A stretch of DNA of 49,776 bases, taken from NCBI GenBank assembly GCA_964195545.1, contig CAXMQQ010000015.1, positions 1 to 49,776 on the forward strand, written 5' to 3'. How positions within the stretch are numbered: the first letter of the stretch is position 1; every line of letters starts with the position of its first letter. This document shows positions 22,897 through 33,500 of this stretch, in pieces. The stretch is from JAHEEL01 sp964195545. Its GTDB lineage: Bacteria > Actinomycetota > Acidimicrobiia > Spongiisociales > UBA5794. A model generated the notes under the pieces. It saw only the letters and a list, made by a program, of their open reading frames with translations. It was not told the origin of the DNA and made no database searches. The translations under genes and the position numbers were made by a program.

Positions 22897-23844
22897 CTAC
22901 CGACCCTGTAGGGCTTCCGTCAGCTTCGGAACTACGGCGTGGAGGTCTCCCACGATGCCGAGATCGGCTACGGCGAAGATCGGGGCCTCGGCGTCCTTGT
23001 TGATCGCGATGATCGTGCCGGAGTCCTTCATGCCGACGAGGTGCTGCATCGCACCGGACACGCCGGCGCAGATGTAGACAGCAGGCTTGACGGTCTTGCC
23101 GGTCTGGCCGATCTGGAGCCTCGATGGAACCCATCCCGCGTCGACGACGGCCCTGGTTGCTCCGACGGCCGCGTCGAGCTGTGAGGCGAGTCCTTCGACA
23201 ACGGCCCACTTTTCTGCGCTACCGACGCCACGGCCTCCGGCAACAACGACTCCAGCCACCTCGAGATCCGGTCCCTCGCTCTCTTCGACGTGGGACTCGG
23301 TGATGACCGCGGATCCCGCATGGCTGAGATCGGGCATCGGGACCGGAGTCGTCTCGGGGACACCCTCTCCCGATGGTTCGGCCGGGAAGGCCTTGGATCG
23401 AACGAGCACGAGCGCCGGAGCAGATCCGGATGACTCTGTGACGACGGCTTGTGTGCCGCCGAGGATCTCGCTGGTCACGCTCACCGCCCCGTCGACCCTG
23501 ACGTCGACTGCGTTCCCGAGAATGGGTTTGCCGATCCTTGCCGACAGCCGTCCTGCGACGTCGCGGTCGGTGTTCCCCATGCCGAACATGATCAGTTCGG
23601 CACCGTGCTCCTCAGTGAGCGTTGCGAAAGCTGCCGCTGCAGGAGCGCCGGGAAGCCGGTCACCCGTTGCGAGGTGGTACACCATCGTGGCTCCATGAGC
23701 CCCGAGCTCGGCATACGCGGCATCCGATCCGGCGCCGACGTGGAACACTGACGTGTCTCCGAACGTCCTGGCTTTGGTCAGGAGCTCGAGAGCGGAGGCG
23801 GACGCATGTCCGTCGATCTCTTCGCTGAATACCCAGGTAGTCAT
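22897..23844 (-). CDS. etfA: Electron transfer flavoprotein subunit alpha
   Basis: A 315-residue FAD-binding subunit of the flavoprotein that carries electrons from acyl-CoA dehydrogenases to the respiratory chain. The C-terminal FAD-binding domain shows GGRGVGSAEKW, then AVVDAGWVPSRLQIGQTGK and the characteristic SGAMQHLVGMKDSGTIIAIN, KDAEAPIF and ADLGIVGDL. The start codon overlaps the etfB stop by one base (TGATG). No dehydrogenase gene is next to it; IcmF at 30.6 kb (branched acyl-CoA metabolism) and a crotonase at 46.7 kb are the nearest metabolic partners. Confidence 0.95.
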   Translation of the reverse strand: MTTWVFSEEIDGHASASALELLTKARTFGDTSVFHVGAGSDAAYAELGAHGATMVYHLATGDRLPGAPAAAAFATLTEEHGAELIMFGMGNTDRDVAGRLSARIGKPILGNAVDVRVDGAVSVTSEILGGTQAVVTESSGSAPALVLVRSKAFPAEPSGEGVPETTPVPMPDLSHAGSAVITESHVEESEGPDLEVAGVVVAGGRGVGSAEKWAVVEGLASQLDAAVGATRAVVDAGWVPSRLQIGQTGKTVKPAVYICAGVSGAMQHLVGMKDSGTIIAINKDAEAPIFAVADLGIVGDLHAVVPKLTEALQGR

Positions 23845-24620
23845 CAGATCACCTTCGCTTGCTCGAGGAGGGCGACGATCTTGAGATACGCCTCTCCGTC
23901 GTCTTCGACGATCTCTCCCGCTTCACGTGCAGGAACCGCGGTCACCGAGGTGATCTTCTGCCCGGCACCGGCGTCACCGATCTGGTCGGCAGCGAATCCG
24001 AGATCGGCGGCTGTCACCATGTCGATCGGTTTCTTCTTGGCCTGCATGATCCCCTTGAAGGTGGGGTAGCGAGGCTCCACGACCCCGGAGGTGACGGCCA
24101 GGAGGGCTGGGAGCGGCGCTTCTGCGACGTCGTAGCCACCCGCGGTCTGCTGCTCCACGCGAATGCCGCCGTCGACGATCTCAACTTTGCGAGCGAATGT
24201 CAGTGACGGAACGTCGAGAAGTTCGGCGATCTGCTGAGGAACAACACCGCTCGAACCATCGGTGGACTCGGTACCGGCGACGACGAGGTCGAATCCTTCT
24301 CTCTCGATCGCTGCGGCGAGGATCCTCGATGTTGTCAGGGCGTCGGACCCGGCAAGGGCTGCGTCATCGATGATGACGGCCTTGTCTGCGCCCATCGCCA
24401 GTGCCTGGCGGATCCCCTGGAGGGAACCGGACGGGGACATCGAGAACAACGTGACCGATCCGTCGTCTCCTGCGGCGAGTTGGAGTCCGACTTCGACACC
24501 GAACCGGTCGGTGTCGTCGAGAACCTGATCGTTCGGACGAACCACGCGATGGGTCTCCGGGTCCAGGTTGTATGGCGTTGCCGGATCTGGGATCTGTTTC
24601 ACACAGACCGCGATTCTCAT
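23844..24620 (-). CDS. etfB: Electron transfer flavoprotein subunit beta
   Basis: A 258-residue ETF beta subunit that binds AMP and holds the recognition loop for partner dehydrogenases. It begins MRIAVCVKQIPDP (family hallmark) and has DDTDRFGVEVGLQL, MGADKAVIID and DLVVAGTESTDGSSGVVPQQIAELL, then SGVVEPRYPTFKGIMQAKKKPI. It is the first gene of the pair with etfA. It has a true leader: AGGAGCGG Shine-Dalgarno and a TATCAT -10 box 31 nt upstream. An 18-bp palindrome sits just upstream of that box and may be an operator. Confidence 0.95.
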   Translation of the reverse strand: MRIAVCVKQIPDPATPYNLDPETHRVVRPNDQVLDDTDRFGVEVGLQLAAGDDGSVTLFSMSPSGSLQGIRQALAMGADKAVIIDDAALAGSDALTTSRILAAAIEREGFDLVVAGTESTDGSSGVVPQQIAELLDVPSLTFARKVEIVDGGIRVEQQTAGGYDVAEAPLPALLAVTSGVVEPRYPTFKGIMQAKKKPIDMVTAADLGFAADQIGDAGAGQKITSVTAVPAREAGEIVEDDGEAYLKIVALLEQAKVI

Positions 24621-24651
24621 GACGTTGCCGCTCCTTGCGTGGCGTCCGGAG

Positions 24652-24657
24652 ATGATA
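24652..24657 (-). promoter_or_regulatory. -10 box of etfBA
   Basis: TATCAT on the minus strand, giving a short leader that contains the etfB Shine-Dalgarno. Confidence 0.5.
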
Positions 24658-24664
24658 CCTCAAC

Positions 24665-24682
24665 TTTGAGTGTTGACTCAAA
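24665..24682. promoter_or_regulatory. 18-bp palindrome at the etfBA promoter (operator or pnp terminator)
   Basis: TTTGAGT and ACTCAAA (7-bp arms, 4-bp GTTG spacer) form a perfect inverted repeat. It covers the expected -35 region of etfBA and lies 8 bp beyond the pnp stop. A repressor operator (for instance of a TetR or GntR acyl-CoA regulator) is my preferred reading; a pnp terminator hairpin is the alternative. Confidence 0.5.
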
Positions 24683-24689
24683 AAGAAGG

Positions 24690-25513
24690 TCAGTGTGCGA
24701 CGAGGAGAGGGAGGAGCGCGTCGAGCACGGATGTGAAACGCTCCCTCGCTTCGGCCGCCGTCTCGGTGACTTCATCGTGTGACAGCGGCGTATCCGTGAT
24801 GCCAGCTGCGTAGTTGGTCACCAGCGAGATTCCGGCAACTTCGACACCCATATGGTTGAGGGCGATCGCTTCGGGCACTGTCGACATGCCGACCAGGTGG
24901 CCGCCCGCCCGCCTGACCATCTCGATCTCGGCCGGCGTCTCATAGCTCGGTCCAAGGAACCAGGCGTAGACGCCCTCGCGATATGTCACCGACGCGCTCT
25001 GGAACGCCTGCTCGAGCAGAGAGCGGAGACGGCGTGAGTAGACCTCACTCATGTCGGGGAATCGTGGGCCGAGCCGGTCGTCGTTCATGCCGAGCAGCGG
25101 GTTCCTCGCCGTGTAGTTGAGATGGTCGCTGATCGCCACCAGGTCGCCGGGAGCCAGACCGTCGCCGAGGCCGCCGGCAGCATTCGTGAGGACAATCGAC
25201 GAAGCGCCAGCGAGCGCTGCAGTCCGAACTCCGAAGACGACCTCATCGAGTTCCCATCCCTCGTACGTGTGGACGCGCCCGGCGAAGAGCAACACGGCAC
25301 CGTCGCCGACGGGTGCTGAAAAGAGGCTCCCGCCATGACCGACGACACGCGGTTCGGGGAAGAAGGGGATCTCCGAGTACGGGATCTCGATGGCATCGCC
25401 CAAGGATCCGGCGTAGTCGCTCAGACCCGATCCGAGCACGACGGCAGCCTGGTGGTACTCCCGGCCTGTCTTTTCGGCGATCGCAGCGGCAGCTTCCCGT
25501 AGTTGTTCGTAGC

Positions 25514-25517
<4 letters not shown>
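24690..25517 (-). CDS. Purine nucleoside phosphorylase (trimeric type)
   Basis: A 275-residue phosphorylase that splits purine (deoxy)ribonucleosides with phosphate to base and (deoxy)ribose-1-phosphate. Conserved blocks: VVLGSGLSDYAG, the PRVVGHGG loop, AGRVHTYEGWE, VLTNAAGGLGDGL, AWFLGPSYETPAEIEM with the base-binding Glu, VGMSTVPEAIALNHMG and LVTNYAAGITDTPLSHDEV. The Asn of TNYAAG and the Glu of YETPAE suggest a 6-oxopurine-specific (inosine/guanosine) enzyme. The start overlaps the deoA stop (ATGA). The unit ends with it. Confidence 0.93.
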
Positions 25518-26820
<1,303 letters not shown>

Positions 26821-26824
<4 letters not shown>

Positions 26825-27117
26825 GAACCCTCCGGTTCGGAGCGTGCATTGTCGCGCAATCTGACACGACCGTTGACGATCGTGACCCCCTCACTTCTCA
26901 ACAGCTCGGTTTGACGCTGCTCCAGCCCCGGTGCGAGCCGTCCGGATTTCGCGACGACCCGCCACCACGGAAGTCCGGGAGTCGTTCGAACGAGGTTACC
27001 GACGGCGCGGGCGGCACCCGGGAATCCCGCTTCTTCGGCGACTTCGCCGTACGACACGACCTCGCCCGGCTGAAGCTGTTCGAGCAGCGCAGTGACCTCT
27101 TCATCGAAGTCCCTCAT
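26821..27117 (-). CDS. Alkyltransferase-like protein (ATL; MGMT family without the active Cys)
   Basis: A 98-residue MGMT C-terminal-domain protein. The DNA-binding helix-turn-helix region (VVSYGEVAEEAGFPGAARAVGNLVRTTP) and the Arg finger are present, but the alkyl-acceptor motif PCHRV is replaced by PWWRVV. A cysteine-free motif is the definition of alkyltransferase-like proteins, which bind O6-alkylguanine and hand it to nucleotide excision repair. The start is ATG 27117 with AGGTGAGG upstream. The stop overlaps deoA. Its place in a nucleoside-salvage operon is not explained by known function. Confidence 0.85.
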
Positions 27118-27203
27118 CGCCGCCTCACCTTTGCGAAGGCATCGGCATCGTACGAACGGATGAGGTCTTGCTTGATCGCCCGGGCGCAGAACGGATGGCT
27201 CAA
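27114..27203 (-). CDS. Candidate 29-residue protein coupled between upp and atl
   Basis: A TTG at 27203 lies inside the upp stop (TTGA) and opens a 29-codon ORF starting MSHPFCARAIKQDLIRSYD and ending with KVRRR. Its TGA overlaps the ATG of the atl gene. It is basic, with one Cys, and its composition looks like a real protein rather than a frame shadow. The double overlap mirrors the other couplings in this window. No family was recognised. It could instead be a passive spacer kept open by chance. Confidence 0.35.
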   Translation of the reverse strand: MSHPFCARAIKQDLIRSYDADAFAKVRRR

Positions 27204-27817
27204 AGCGTCCCGAAGAGCCGGTCGCCCATGTCCCCGAGACCCGGCACGATGTAGGCGCGGTCGTTGAGTTCGCGGTCGTATGCGGCGGCGACGACGTGAA
27301 CGTCGGGGTGATCGTCGTACATCCGCCGGATTCCGTCGGGTGCCGTGACCACGCAGAGGGCGGTGATGTCTCGGGCCCCGGACGACTTGACCTTGTCGAC
27401 GGCCCAGGAGAGCGAACCGCCGGTCGCGAGCATCGGCTCGAGAATGAACACCGACGCATCGGACAGGTCGGGGAGTCGGAAGTAGTACTCGTGCGGCAGT
27501 GCCGTCTCCTCATCGCGCTGAACCCCGGCGAACCCGACCTTGCATCCGGGGATCATGTCAAGAACGGCATCGAGCATTCCAAGACCGGCCCGGAGGACGG
27601 CAACGGCAACGACATCGTGCACGCGGTAGCCCGCTGTCGTCTCCATCGGTGTCTGGACTTCGATCTCGGCGAGCGGCAGGCGCTTCGTTGCTTCATGCAC
27701 CAGGCTGTAGGTGAGTCCGCGGGCAGCGGCGCGAAACTCCTCAGGTCGGGTGTCCTCGTCGCGGAGAACGGTCAGATAATGTCGGGCCAGCGGATGATCG
27801 ATCACTGTGAGATTCAT
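27200..27817 (-). CDS. upp: Uracil phosphoribosyltransferase
   Basis: A 205-residue type I phosphoribosyltransferase making UMP from uracil and PRPP in pyrimidine salvage. Conserved: TVIDHPLARHYLTVLRDEDT at the N-terminus, AVLRAGLGMLDAVLDMIPG, the PRPP loop ILEPMLATGGSLSWAVDKVK and the C-terminal DRAYIVPGLGDMGDRLFGT, where the GLGDxGDR uracil pocket sits. The start is ATG 27817 (MNLTVIDHPL). The longer frame to 27865 adds residues not expected in the family and overlaps the ffh promoter. A weak -10-like GAGACT is 6 nt upstream. It starts the operon upp-ORF29-atl-deoA-punA and is divergent from ffh. Confidence 0.93.
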   Translation of the reverse strand: MNLTVIDHPLARHYLTVLRDEDTRPEEFRAAARGLTYSLVHEATKRLPLAEIEVQTPMETTAGYRVHDVVAVAVLRAGLGMLDAVLDMIPGCKVGFAGVQRDEETALPHEYYFRLPDLSDASVFILEPMLATGGSLSWAVDKVKSSGARDITALCVVTAPDGIRRMYDDHPDVHVVAAAYDRELNDRAYIVPGLGDMGDRLFGTL

Positions 27818-27856
27818 ATCCTGAGTCTCGCACGTCGTGTGTCGCGCTGCGAGCCG

Positions 27857-27862
27857 TAGACT
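27857..27862 (+). promoter_or_regulatory. -10 box of ffh
   Basis: TAGACT ends 9 nt before ATG 27872, with no Shine-Dalgarno between. Confidence 0.45.
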
Positions 27863-27871
27863 CAACGACCC

Positions 27872-29212
27872 ATGTTCGACTCCCTCTCCAACCGTCTCAA
27901 CGACGCCTTCTCGCGATTGCGGGGTAAGGGTCGTCTCTCAGAGTCCGACATCAACGACGCTCTTCGCGAAGTGCGAATAGCGCTGCTCGAGGCGGACGTC
28001 AACGTATCGGTTGTGAAATCGATGTTGTCTCGGGTGAAGGAACGGGCCATCGACACCGAGGTCACCAAGAGCCTGACACCTGGCCAGCAGGTCATCAAGA
28101 TCGTCCACGAGGAGCTGATCGTCACGCTCGGTGCCGAAGAGGCACCACTGGTCCGACCGGCCGCTCCGCCGCTCGTCATCCTCATGGCCGGTCTCCAGGG
28201 CTCCGGCAAGACGACGACAGCCGCCAAGTTGGCGAAGCATGTGAAGAGCAAGGGCAAGCGTCCTATGCTCGTCGCTGCAGATCTCCAGCGCCCCGCCGCC
28301 ATCGACCAACTCGAGTCACTGGGGAAACGGATCGACGTGCCGGTCTACGTAGATCGGAAGGCCAAGGCACCGAGACTCGTGAAGGCCGCCTTGAGGGAAG
28401 CCAGGACCGAGGGCGCGAACGTCGTGATCATCGACACCGCCGGTCGCCTGCAGGTCGACAAGGACCTCATGAAGGAGCTGGCCGCGATACGCAAGAGCGC
28501 GAATCCAGACGAGGTGCTCCTCGTACTCGACGCGATGACCGGCCAGGAGGCAGTCAACGTTGCGAACGGCTTCCTCGAGTACACCGATCTGACCGGTCTT
28601 GTCCTCACCAAACTCGACGGCGATGCTCGTGGTGGCGCCGCCATCTCAGCCCGAGAGGTGACGGGCCAGCCGATCAAGTTCGTCGGCGTTGGGGAGGGCA
28701 TTGACGAACTCGATGTCTTCTACCCCGAACGCATGGCGTCGCGCATCCTCGGCATGGGCGATGTCTTGTCGCTCATCGAGAAGGCCGAGACCATTTACGA
28801 CCAAGAAGAGGCAGAGCAAGCGGCAGCCAAGATGCTGGATGCTTCCTTCAACCTCGAAGACTTCCTCGAGCAGTTCCAACAGATCAAGAAGATGGGGCCA
28901 TTGCAGCAGTTGGTTGGTATGCTCCCGGGCGCCGGATCGGCACTGCGCGACGTAGAGATCGACGACGGTCAACTCGCTCGTGTTGAGGCCATCATTCGGT
29001 CGATGACCACTGCGGAACGTCGGGATCCCAAGATCATCAATGGGAGCCGCAAGCGACGCATCGCAAGGGGTTCGGGGACGCGGCCGCAGGACGTCAACGT
29101 GTTGCTGAAGCAGTTCTCCGAGTCACAGAAGATGATGAAGGCTTTCGCCGGAGGTAAGAACCCCATTCCCGGGCTTACCATGCCGGGGACGAGCCACAAG
29201 AAGAAGAGGTAG
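27872..29212 (+). CDS. ffh: Signal recognition particle protein Ffh
   Basis: A 446-residue SRP54-type GTPase that binds signal sequences and the 4.5S RNA and meets FtsY at the membrane. N domain: MFDSLSNRLNDAFSRLRGKG. G domain: G1 MAGLQGSGKTTTAAKLA, AADLQRPAAIDQL, DTAGRLQVDK and TKLDGDARGGAA. The methionine-rich M domain starts near FNLEDFLEQFQQIKKMGP and carries the RNA-binding helix-turn-helix ending RIARGSGTRPQDVNVLLKQF. Length is normal. Followed by rpsP two bases later. Confidence 0.96.
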   Translation: MFDSLSNRLNDAFSRLRGKGRLSESDINDALREVRIALLEADVNVSVVKSMLSRVKERAIDTEVTKSLTPGQQVIKIVHEELIVTLGAEEAPLVRPAAPPLVILMAGLQGSGKTTTAAKLAKHVKSKGKRPMLVAADLQRPAAIDQLESLGKRIDVPVYVDRKAKAPRLVKAALREARTEGANVVIIDTAGRLQVDKDLMKELAAIRKSANPDEVLLVLDAMTGQEAVNVANGFLEYTDLTGLVLTKLDGDARGGAAISAREVTGQPIKFVGVGEGIDELDVFYPERMASRILGMGDVLSLIEKAETIYDQEEAEQAAAKMLDASFNLEDFLEQFQQIKKMGPLQQLVGMLPGAGSALRDVEIDDGQLARVEAIIRSMTTAERRDPKIINGSRKRRIARGSGTRPQDVNVLLKQFSESQKMMKAFAGGKNPIPGLTMPGTSHKKKR

Positions 29213-29214
29213 AC

Positions 29215-29694
29215 ATGCCGGTGAAGATCCGTCTCACGCGGATGGGTAAAAAGAAGCAGCCCTCGTATCGCGTCGTGGTGATGGACTCACGCAAGCCGCG
29301 CGACGGGAAGTACATCGAGCAGATCGGTCGGTACGACGCCCGTCAGGATCCGTCGCTTATCGAGATCGACAACGCTCGCGCCGTCGATTGGCTCCAGAAG
29401 GGTGCACAGCCGACCGAGCGGGCCAAGAAGTTGCTCGAGATCTCCGGTGCTTGGACCGAATTCAGAGTCGCCAGAGGCGACGTCCATGTCGTTGGCGAGA
29501 CGCCGGCCGAGAGCCCTCAGCCGAAGGTCGAGGCGGCCCCGGTGATGCTGGACGAGATCCAGGATGAGGCCGCGACAGTCGCCGATGAGGTGGCCGATGA
29601 GGTGGCCGAAGAAGTGGCTGAAGAAGTGACTGAAGAGATCGAGATTGTCGAAGAGGTCGAAGCCGTCATCGTCGAAGAAACGGACGAATCATGA
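29215..29694 (+). CDS. rpsP: 30S ribosomal protein S16 (bS16) with acidic C-terminal tail
   Basis: A 159-residue protein. Residues 1-85 are canonical bS16: MPVKIRLTRMGKKKQPSYRV, SRKPRDGKYIEQIGRYD and DNARAVDWLQKGAQPTERAKKLL. The rest is an extended tail that becomes almost entirely Glu, Asp and Val (the EVADEVAEEVAEEV repeats, encoded by a 12-bp repeat at about 29584-29634). Normal bS16 is 80-90 residues; actinobacteria often carry longer tails but this one is unusually repetitive and acidic. It starts two bases after ffh, and the stop overlaps khpA. Confidence 0.95.
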   Translation: MPVKIRLTRMGKKKQPSYRVVVMDSRKPRDGKYIEQIGRYDARQDPSLIEIDNARAVDWLQKGAQPTERAKKLLEISGAWTEFRVARGDVHVVGETPAESPQPKVEAAPVMLDEIQDEAATVADEVADEVAEEVAEEVTEEIEIVEEVEAVIVEETDES

Positions 29695-29942
29695 AGCAGG
29701 GCGAGATTGTCGAAAACGTCGTGACCTACGTCGTCACCCAGATTGTCGACGATGCGGATTCCGTCCAGGTCGAAATCGTGGCCGATGGTGACGACGCAAT
29801 CGTCGCTGAGGTTCGTACCGCCAAGTCCGACATGGGGCGTGTCATCGGTCGCCGCGGTCGTGTGGCACGAGCGATTCGCTCGGTGGCGTCGGTCGCAGGT
29901 GACGAAGAAGGCATCTCCGTCGAGGTCGATTTCCTCGACTGA
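29691..29942 (+). CDS. khpA: KhpA-like KH-domain RNA-binding protein
   Basis: An 83-residue single type-II KH domain protein. The GxxG-type loop is in VIGRRGRVARAIRSVASVAG, the standard KhpA signature, after a VEIVADGDDAIVAEV strand region. KhpA proteins bind RNA, often with KhpB, and affect ribosome assembly and cell-size control in several Gram-positives. It sits between rpsP (ATGA overlap) and rimM (1-bp gap), the conserved order rpsP-khpA-rimM. Confidence 0.9.
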   Translation: MKQGEIVENVVTYVVTQIVDDADSVQVEIVADGDDAIVAEVRTAKSDMGRVIGRRGRVARAIRSVASVAGDEEGISVEVDFLD

Positions 29943-29943
29943 C

Positions 29944-30465
29944 GTGGAAACGATTCTCGTCGGATACGTTCGCCGAGCCCACGGTATCAGCGGCGCAGTC
30001 GTCGTTCGCCCACTCACCGACGACCCGGATGGTCGCTGGTTCTCTGGTGCAAAGCTGGCCAGCGACGCAATCCCTCCGCATAGCTACACCGTCGCAACGG
30101 TCGGTCCTCACAAAGACGGTCTTCTCGTTCAATTCGAAGGCGTTGTCGACCGCTCTACAGCCGAGGCGTTGCGCGGGACCTCATTCACGATCGGGTCTGA
30201 TGACAGGCGCGAACTCGACGAAGAGGAGTTCTGGCCCGACGATCTGATCGGCTGCACCGTCGTGGATGAAGCCGGCGAGACTCTTGGAACGATCGATTCT
30301 GTCGAATTCGGAACCGCTCAGGACCGCCTCGCCGTCCGTACCCCGGATGGCGTTGTTGAAGTTCCGTTTGTCGATGCCATCGTCCCCACCATCGATCTAG
30401 ACGCCCGCGAGATCGTGATGACACCGCCGGCCGGTCTCTTCCCCGAAGCTCAAGAGTCGTCCTAG
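29944..30465 (+). CDS. rimM: 16S rRNA processing protein RimM
   Basis: A 173-residue ribosome-maturation factor that binds uS19 and helps fold the 30S head. The N-terminal RimM domain reads ILVGYVRRAHGISGAVVVRPLTDDP and has RSTAEALRGTSFTI; the C-terminal PRC-barrel contains DLIGCTVVDEAGETLGTIDSV and PFVDAIVPTIDLDAREIVM. The GTG start at 29944 lies one base after khpA; the open frame upstream is only a reading of khpA. TrmD, usually the next gene, is instead at 43.1 kb. A GC-rich hairpin follows the stop. Confidence 0.92.
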   Translation: METILVGYVRRAHGISGAVVVRPLTDDPDGRWFSGAKLASDAIPPHSYTVATVGPHKDGLLVQFEGVVDRSTAEALRGTSFTIGSDDRRELDEEEFWPDDLIGCTVVDEAGETLGTIDSVEFGTAQDRLAVRTPDGVVEVPFVDAIVPTIDLDAREIVMTPPAGLFPEAQESS

Positions 30466-30475
30466 CGGATCTGTC

Positions 30476-30505
30476 CTCTTCCCTCCCCCTGAGGGGGATG
30501 AAGAG
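30476..30505 (+). terminator. Terminator-like hairpin after rimM
   Basis: CTCTTC/GAAGAG and CCCCC/GGGGG stems around TGA with a small internal loop. It lies 10 nt after the rimM stop and ends the ffh-rpsP-khpA-rimM unit; there is no T-run. Confidence 0.5.
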
Positions 30506-30555
30506 AATCGTCGGATTGGCAAGCCTGGGTCGGACAACCCCGGTCGGCAGGAGCG

Positions 30556-30561
30556 TATCCT
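30556..30561 (+). promoter_or_regulatory. -10 box of icmF
   Basis: TATCCT ends 7 nt before the GTG at 30569. It favours 30569 over the in-frame GTG at 30563, which would lie only 1 nt from the box. Confidence 0.5.
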
Positions 30562-30568
30562 GGTGCCC

Positions 30569-33500
30569 GTGCCGTACGATCCGCATCACCACGTTCGCAT
30601 CGTGACCGCCACGTCGTTGTTCGACGGCCACGATGCCGCTATCAACATCATGAGGCGTCTCCTGCAGTCAACGGGTGCTGAGGTCATCCACCTCGGACAC
30701 GACCGCTCGGCTGCAGACATCGCGAGCGCAGCGATCGAAGAAGACGCCCAGGCTGTCGCCATCACGTCGTATCAGGGCGGGCACATGGAGTTCTTCCGAT
30801 ACGTGCGCAGTCTGCTCGACGAGGCGGATGCCGGCCACGTGAAGATCTTCGGAGGCGGCGGAGGAACGATCCTGCCGGAAGAGGCCGAGGCGCTCGAGCA
30901 GTTGGGCGTCGAGAGGATCTACTCGCCGGATGATGGCCGAGACCTCGGCCTTCAGGGAATGATCGACGACCTACTCGAACGTGCCGACTATCCAGTCGTG
31001 AGCGACGCGCCCCTCGATCCGGCCGACTTGGCGACAGACACACCCGCTCTGCTCGGACGGATGATCTCAACCGTTGAACAGAATCCCAACGGAGACCTTG
31101 CAGCGGCCGCCCGTGATGCCGCTGGTACCAGCAGCGCTCCGGTGATCGGAATCACCGGGACCGGTGGCGCAGGAAAGTCATCGCTCATCGATGAGATCGT
31201 GATCCGCTTCCTCGCCGACTTCCCCGACCGAACACTGGCGATCGTCTCCGTCGATCCCTCGCGCCGACGCTCGGGTGGTGCCCTGCTCGGAGACCGAATC
31301 CGCATGAACTCGATCATTCACCCCCGCGTCTTCATGCGATCCCTCGCCACCCGTCAGGCCAACCTTGCGCTCTCGCCGCACGTTGCTTCGACCGTCGATC
31401 TCGTCAAGGCTGCCGGATACGACTTGGTCATCCTCGAGACATCCGGCATCGGACAGGCCGACACAGAGATCGTCGATCACGCCGACATCGCAATCTACGT
31501 TATGACGCCCGAATACGGCGCCGCCAGCCAGCTCGAGAAGGTCGACATGCTCGACTTCGCAGACCTGATCGTCATGAACAAGGCCGACCGGCGGGGCGCC
31601 GAAGACGCTGTTCGCGACGTGCGGAAGCAATACCGACGGAACCACGGGATCTTTGATTCGGCAGACGACGACCTTCCGATCTACGCAACCGTGGCATCCC
31701 ACTTCAACGATGCGGGCACCAATCGCTTCTACCGGGCGCTTATGGCATCCGTCGATGCTCGCACGGATGGTGCGTTCTTATCAACGATCGACCTTCCCAC
31801 GGACCACGGAGGAGAGCGGCCGATCATCGCCAAAGATCGCGTCCGGTATCTGTCTGAAATCTCGGACGCCATCCGTGCGTACAACCGGAGCGTCGACGAA
31901 CAAGGAGTCCTCGCGATCGAGGCACAGGCGCTGGCGGTCGTGGCGGAGCGAAACTCCGACGAGGCGCTGGCGGTGACAAGCCGTGATGCCATTGCCGTGC
32001 TCGATCCGATGGCAGCGGACATCCTCGCCGGCTGGGACAACACCGCTGCGTCGTATGCAGCCGACGCGGCGACCTACGAGGTTCGCGGCAACGAGATCGA
32101 TGTGGAAACGTCGGCGACAACGCTCTCCGGTACGCGTATCCCGAAGGTCATCTTCCCCCGGTTGACCGGTTGGGGTGACCGGGTGAGGTGGGGGCTGCAG
32201 GAGAATCTCCCCGGCCGGTTCCCGTTCACCGCCGGTGTGTTCCCGTTCAAACGAGCCACCGAAGATCCGACCCGGATGTTCGCAGGAGAGGGCGGGCCGG
32301 AGCAGACGAACCGCCGGTTCCACTACGTGTCGAAGGGGATGCCCGCAATACGGCTCTCTACGGCATTCGACTCCGTGACGCTCTACGGCGACGATCCCGA
32401 CACACGACCGGATATCTACGGCAAGGTTGGGAACTCAGGAGTCTCGGTGGCAACGCTCGACGATGCGAAGAAGCTCTACTCGGGCTTCGATCTTCTCGAC
32501 GCCGCGACGTCCGTGTCGATGACGATCAACGGCCCCGCACCGATGATGCTTGCCTTCTTCTTGAACGCGGCGATCGACCAGCAGTGCGAGCGCTACATCC
32601 TCGACCACGACCTGCAAGAAGACCTCGAGGCTGCACTCACCGAGGGGTTCGAGAATCGGGGGTTCCTGCGGCCGCGATATCACGGTGACCTCCCACCGGG
32701 CAACGACGGACTCGGGTTGACGCTCCTCGGGATCACCGGAGATCAGGTGCTCCCGCCCGACGTCTACGAAGCGATCAAGACGGATGTTCTTTCTCGCGTG
32801 CGGGGAACGATCCAAGCCGACATTCTGAAAGAGGATCAAGCACAGAACACGTGCATCTTCTCAACCGAGTTCGCCCTCCGTATGCAGGGTGACATCCAGG
32901 AACTCTTCATCGAGCGCTCGATCAGGAACTTCTACTCGGTGTCGATATCCGGCTATCACATGGCCGAGGCCGGCGCGAACCCCATCACCCAATTGGCATT
33001 CACACTGGCGAACGGATTCACGTTCGTTGAGTACTTCCTCTCGCGTGGGATGCCGGTCGACACGTTCGCTCCGAATCTCTCGTTCTTCTTCTCCAATGGA
33101 GTCGACGCCGAGTACGCCGTGATCGGACGAGTTGCACGGAAGATCTGGGCGAAGGCGATGCGCGACCAATACGGAGCATCCGAGCGGTCCCAGAAACTCA
33201 AGTATCACATACAGACTTCGGGTCGATCCCTCCACGCACAGGAGATCGGTTTCAACGACATCCGCACGACGCTGCAGGCTCTCTACGCGATCTACGACAA
33301 CTGCAACTCTCTCCACACGAATGCGTATGACGAGGCAATCACCACTCCGACTGAGGAGTCGGTCCGGCGTGCGCTGGCGATTCAGCTCATCATCAACCGT
33401 GAACTCGGTCTCGCCAAGAACGAGAACCCGATGCAGGGGTCGTTCATCATCGAGGAGCTCACCGACCTCGTTGAAGAAGCCGTGCTCGTCGAGTTCGACC

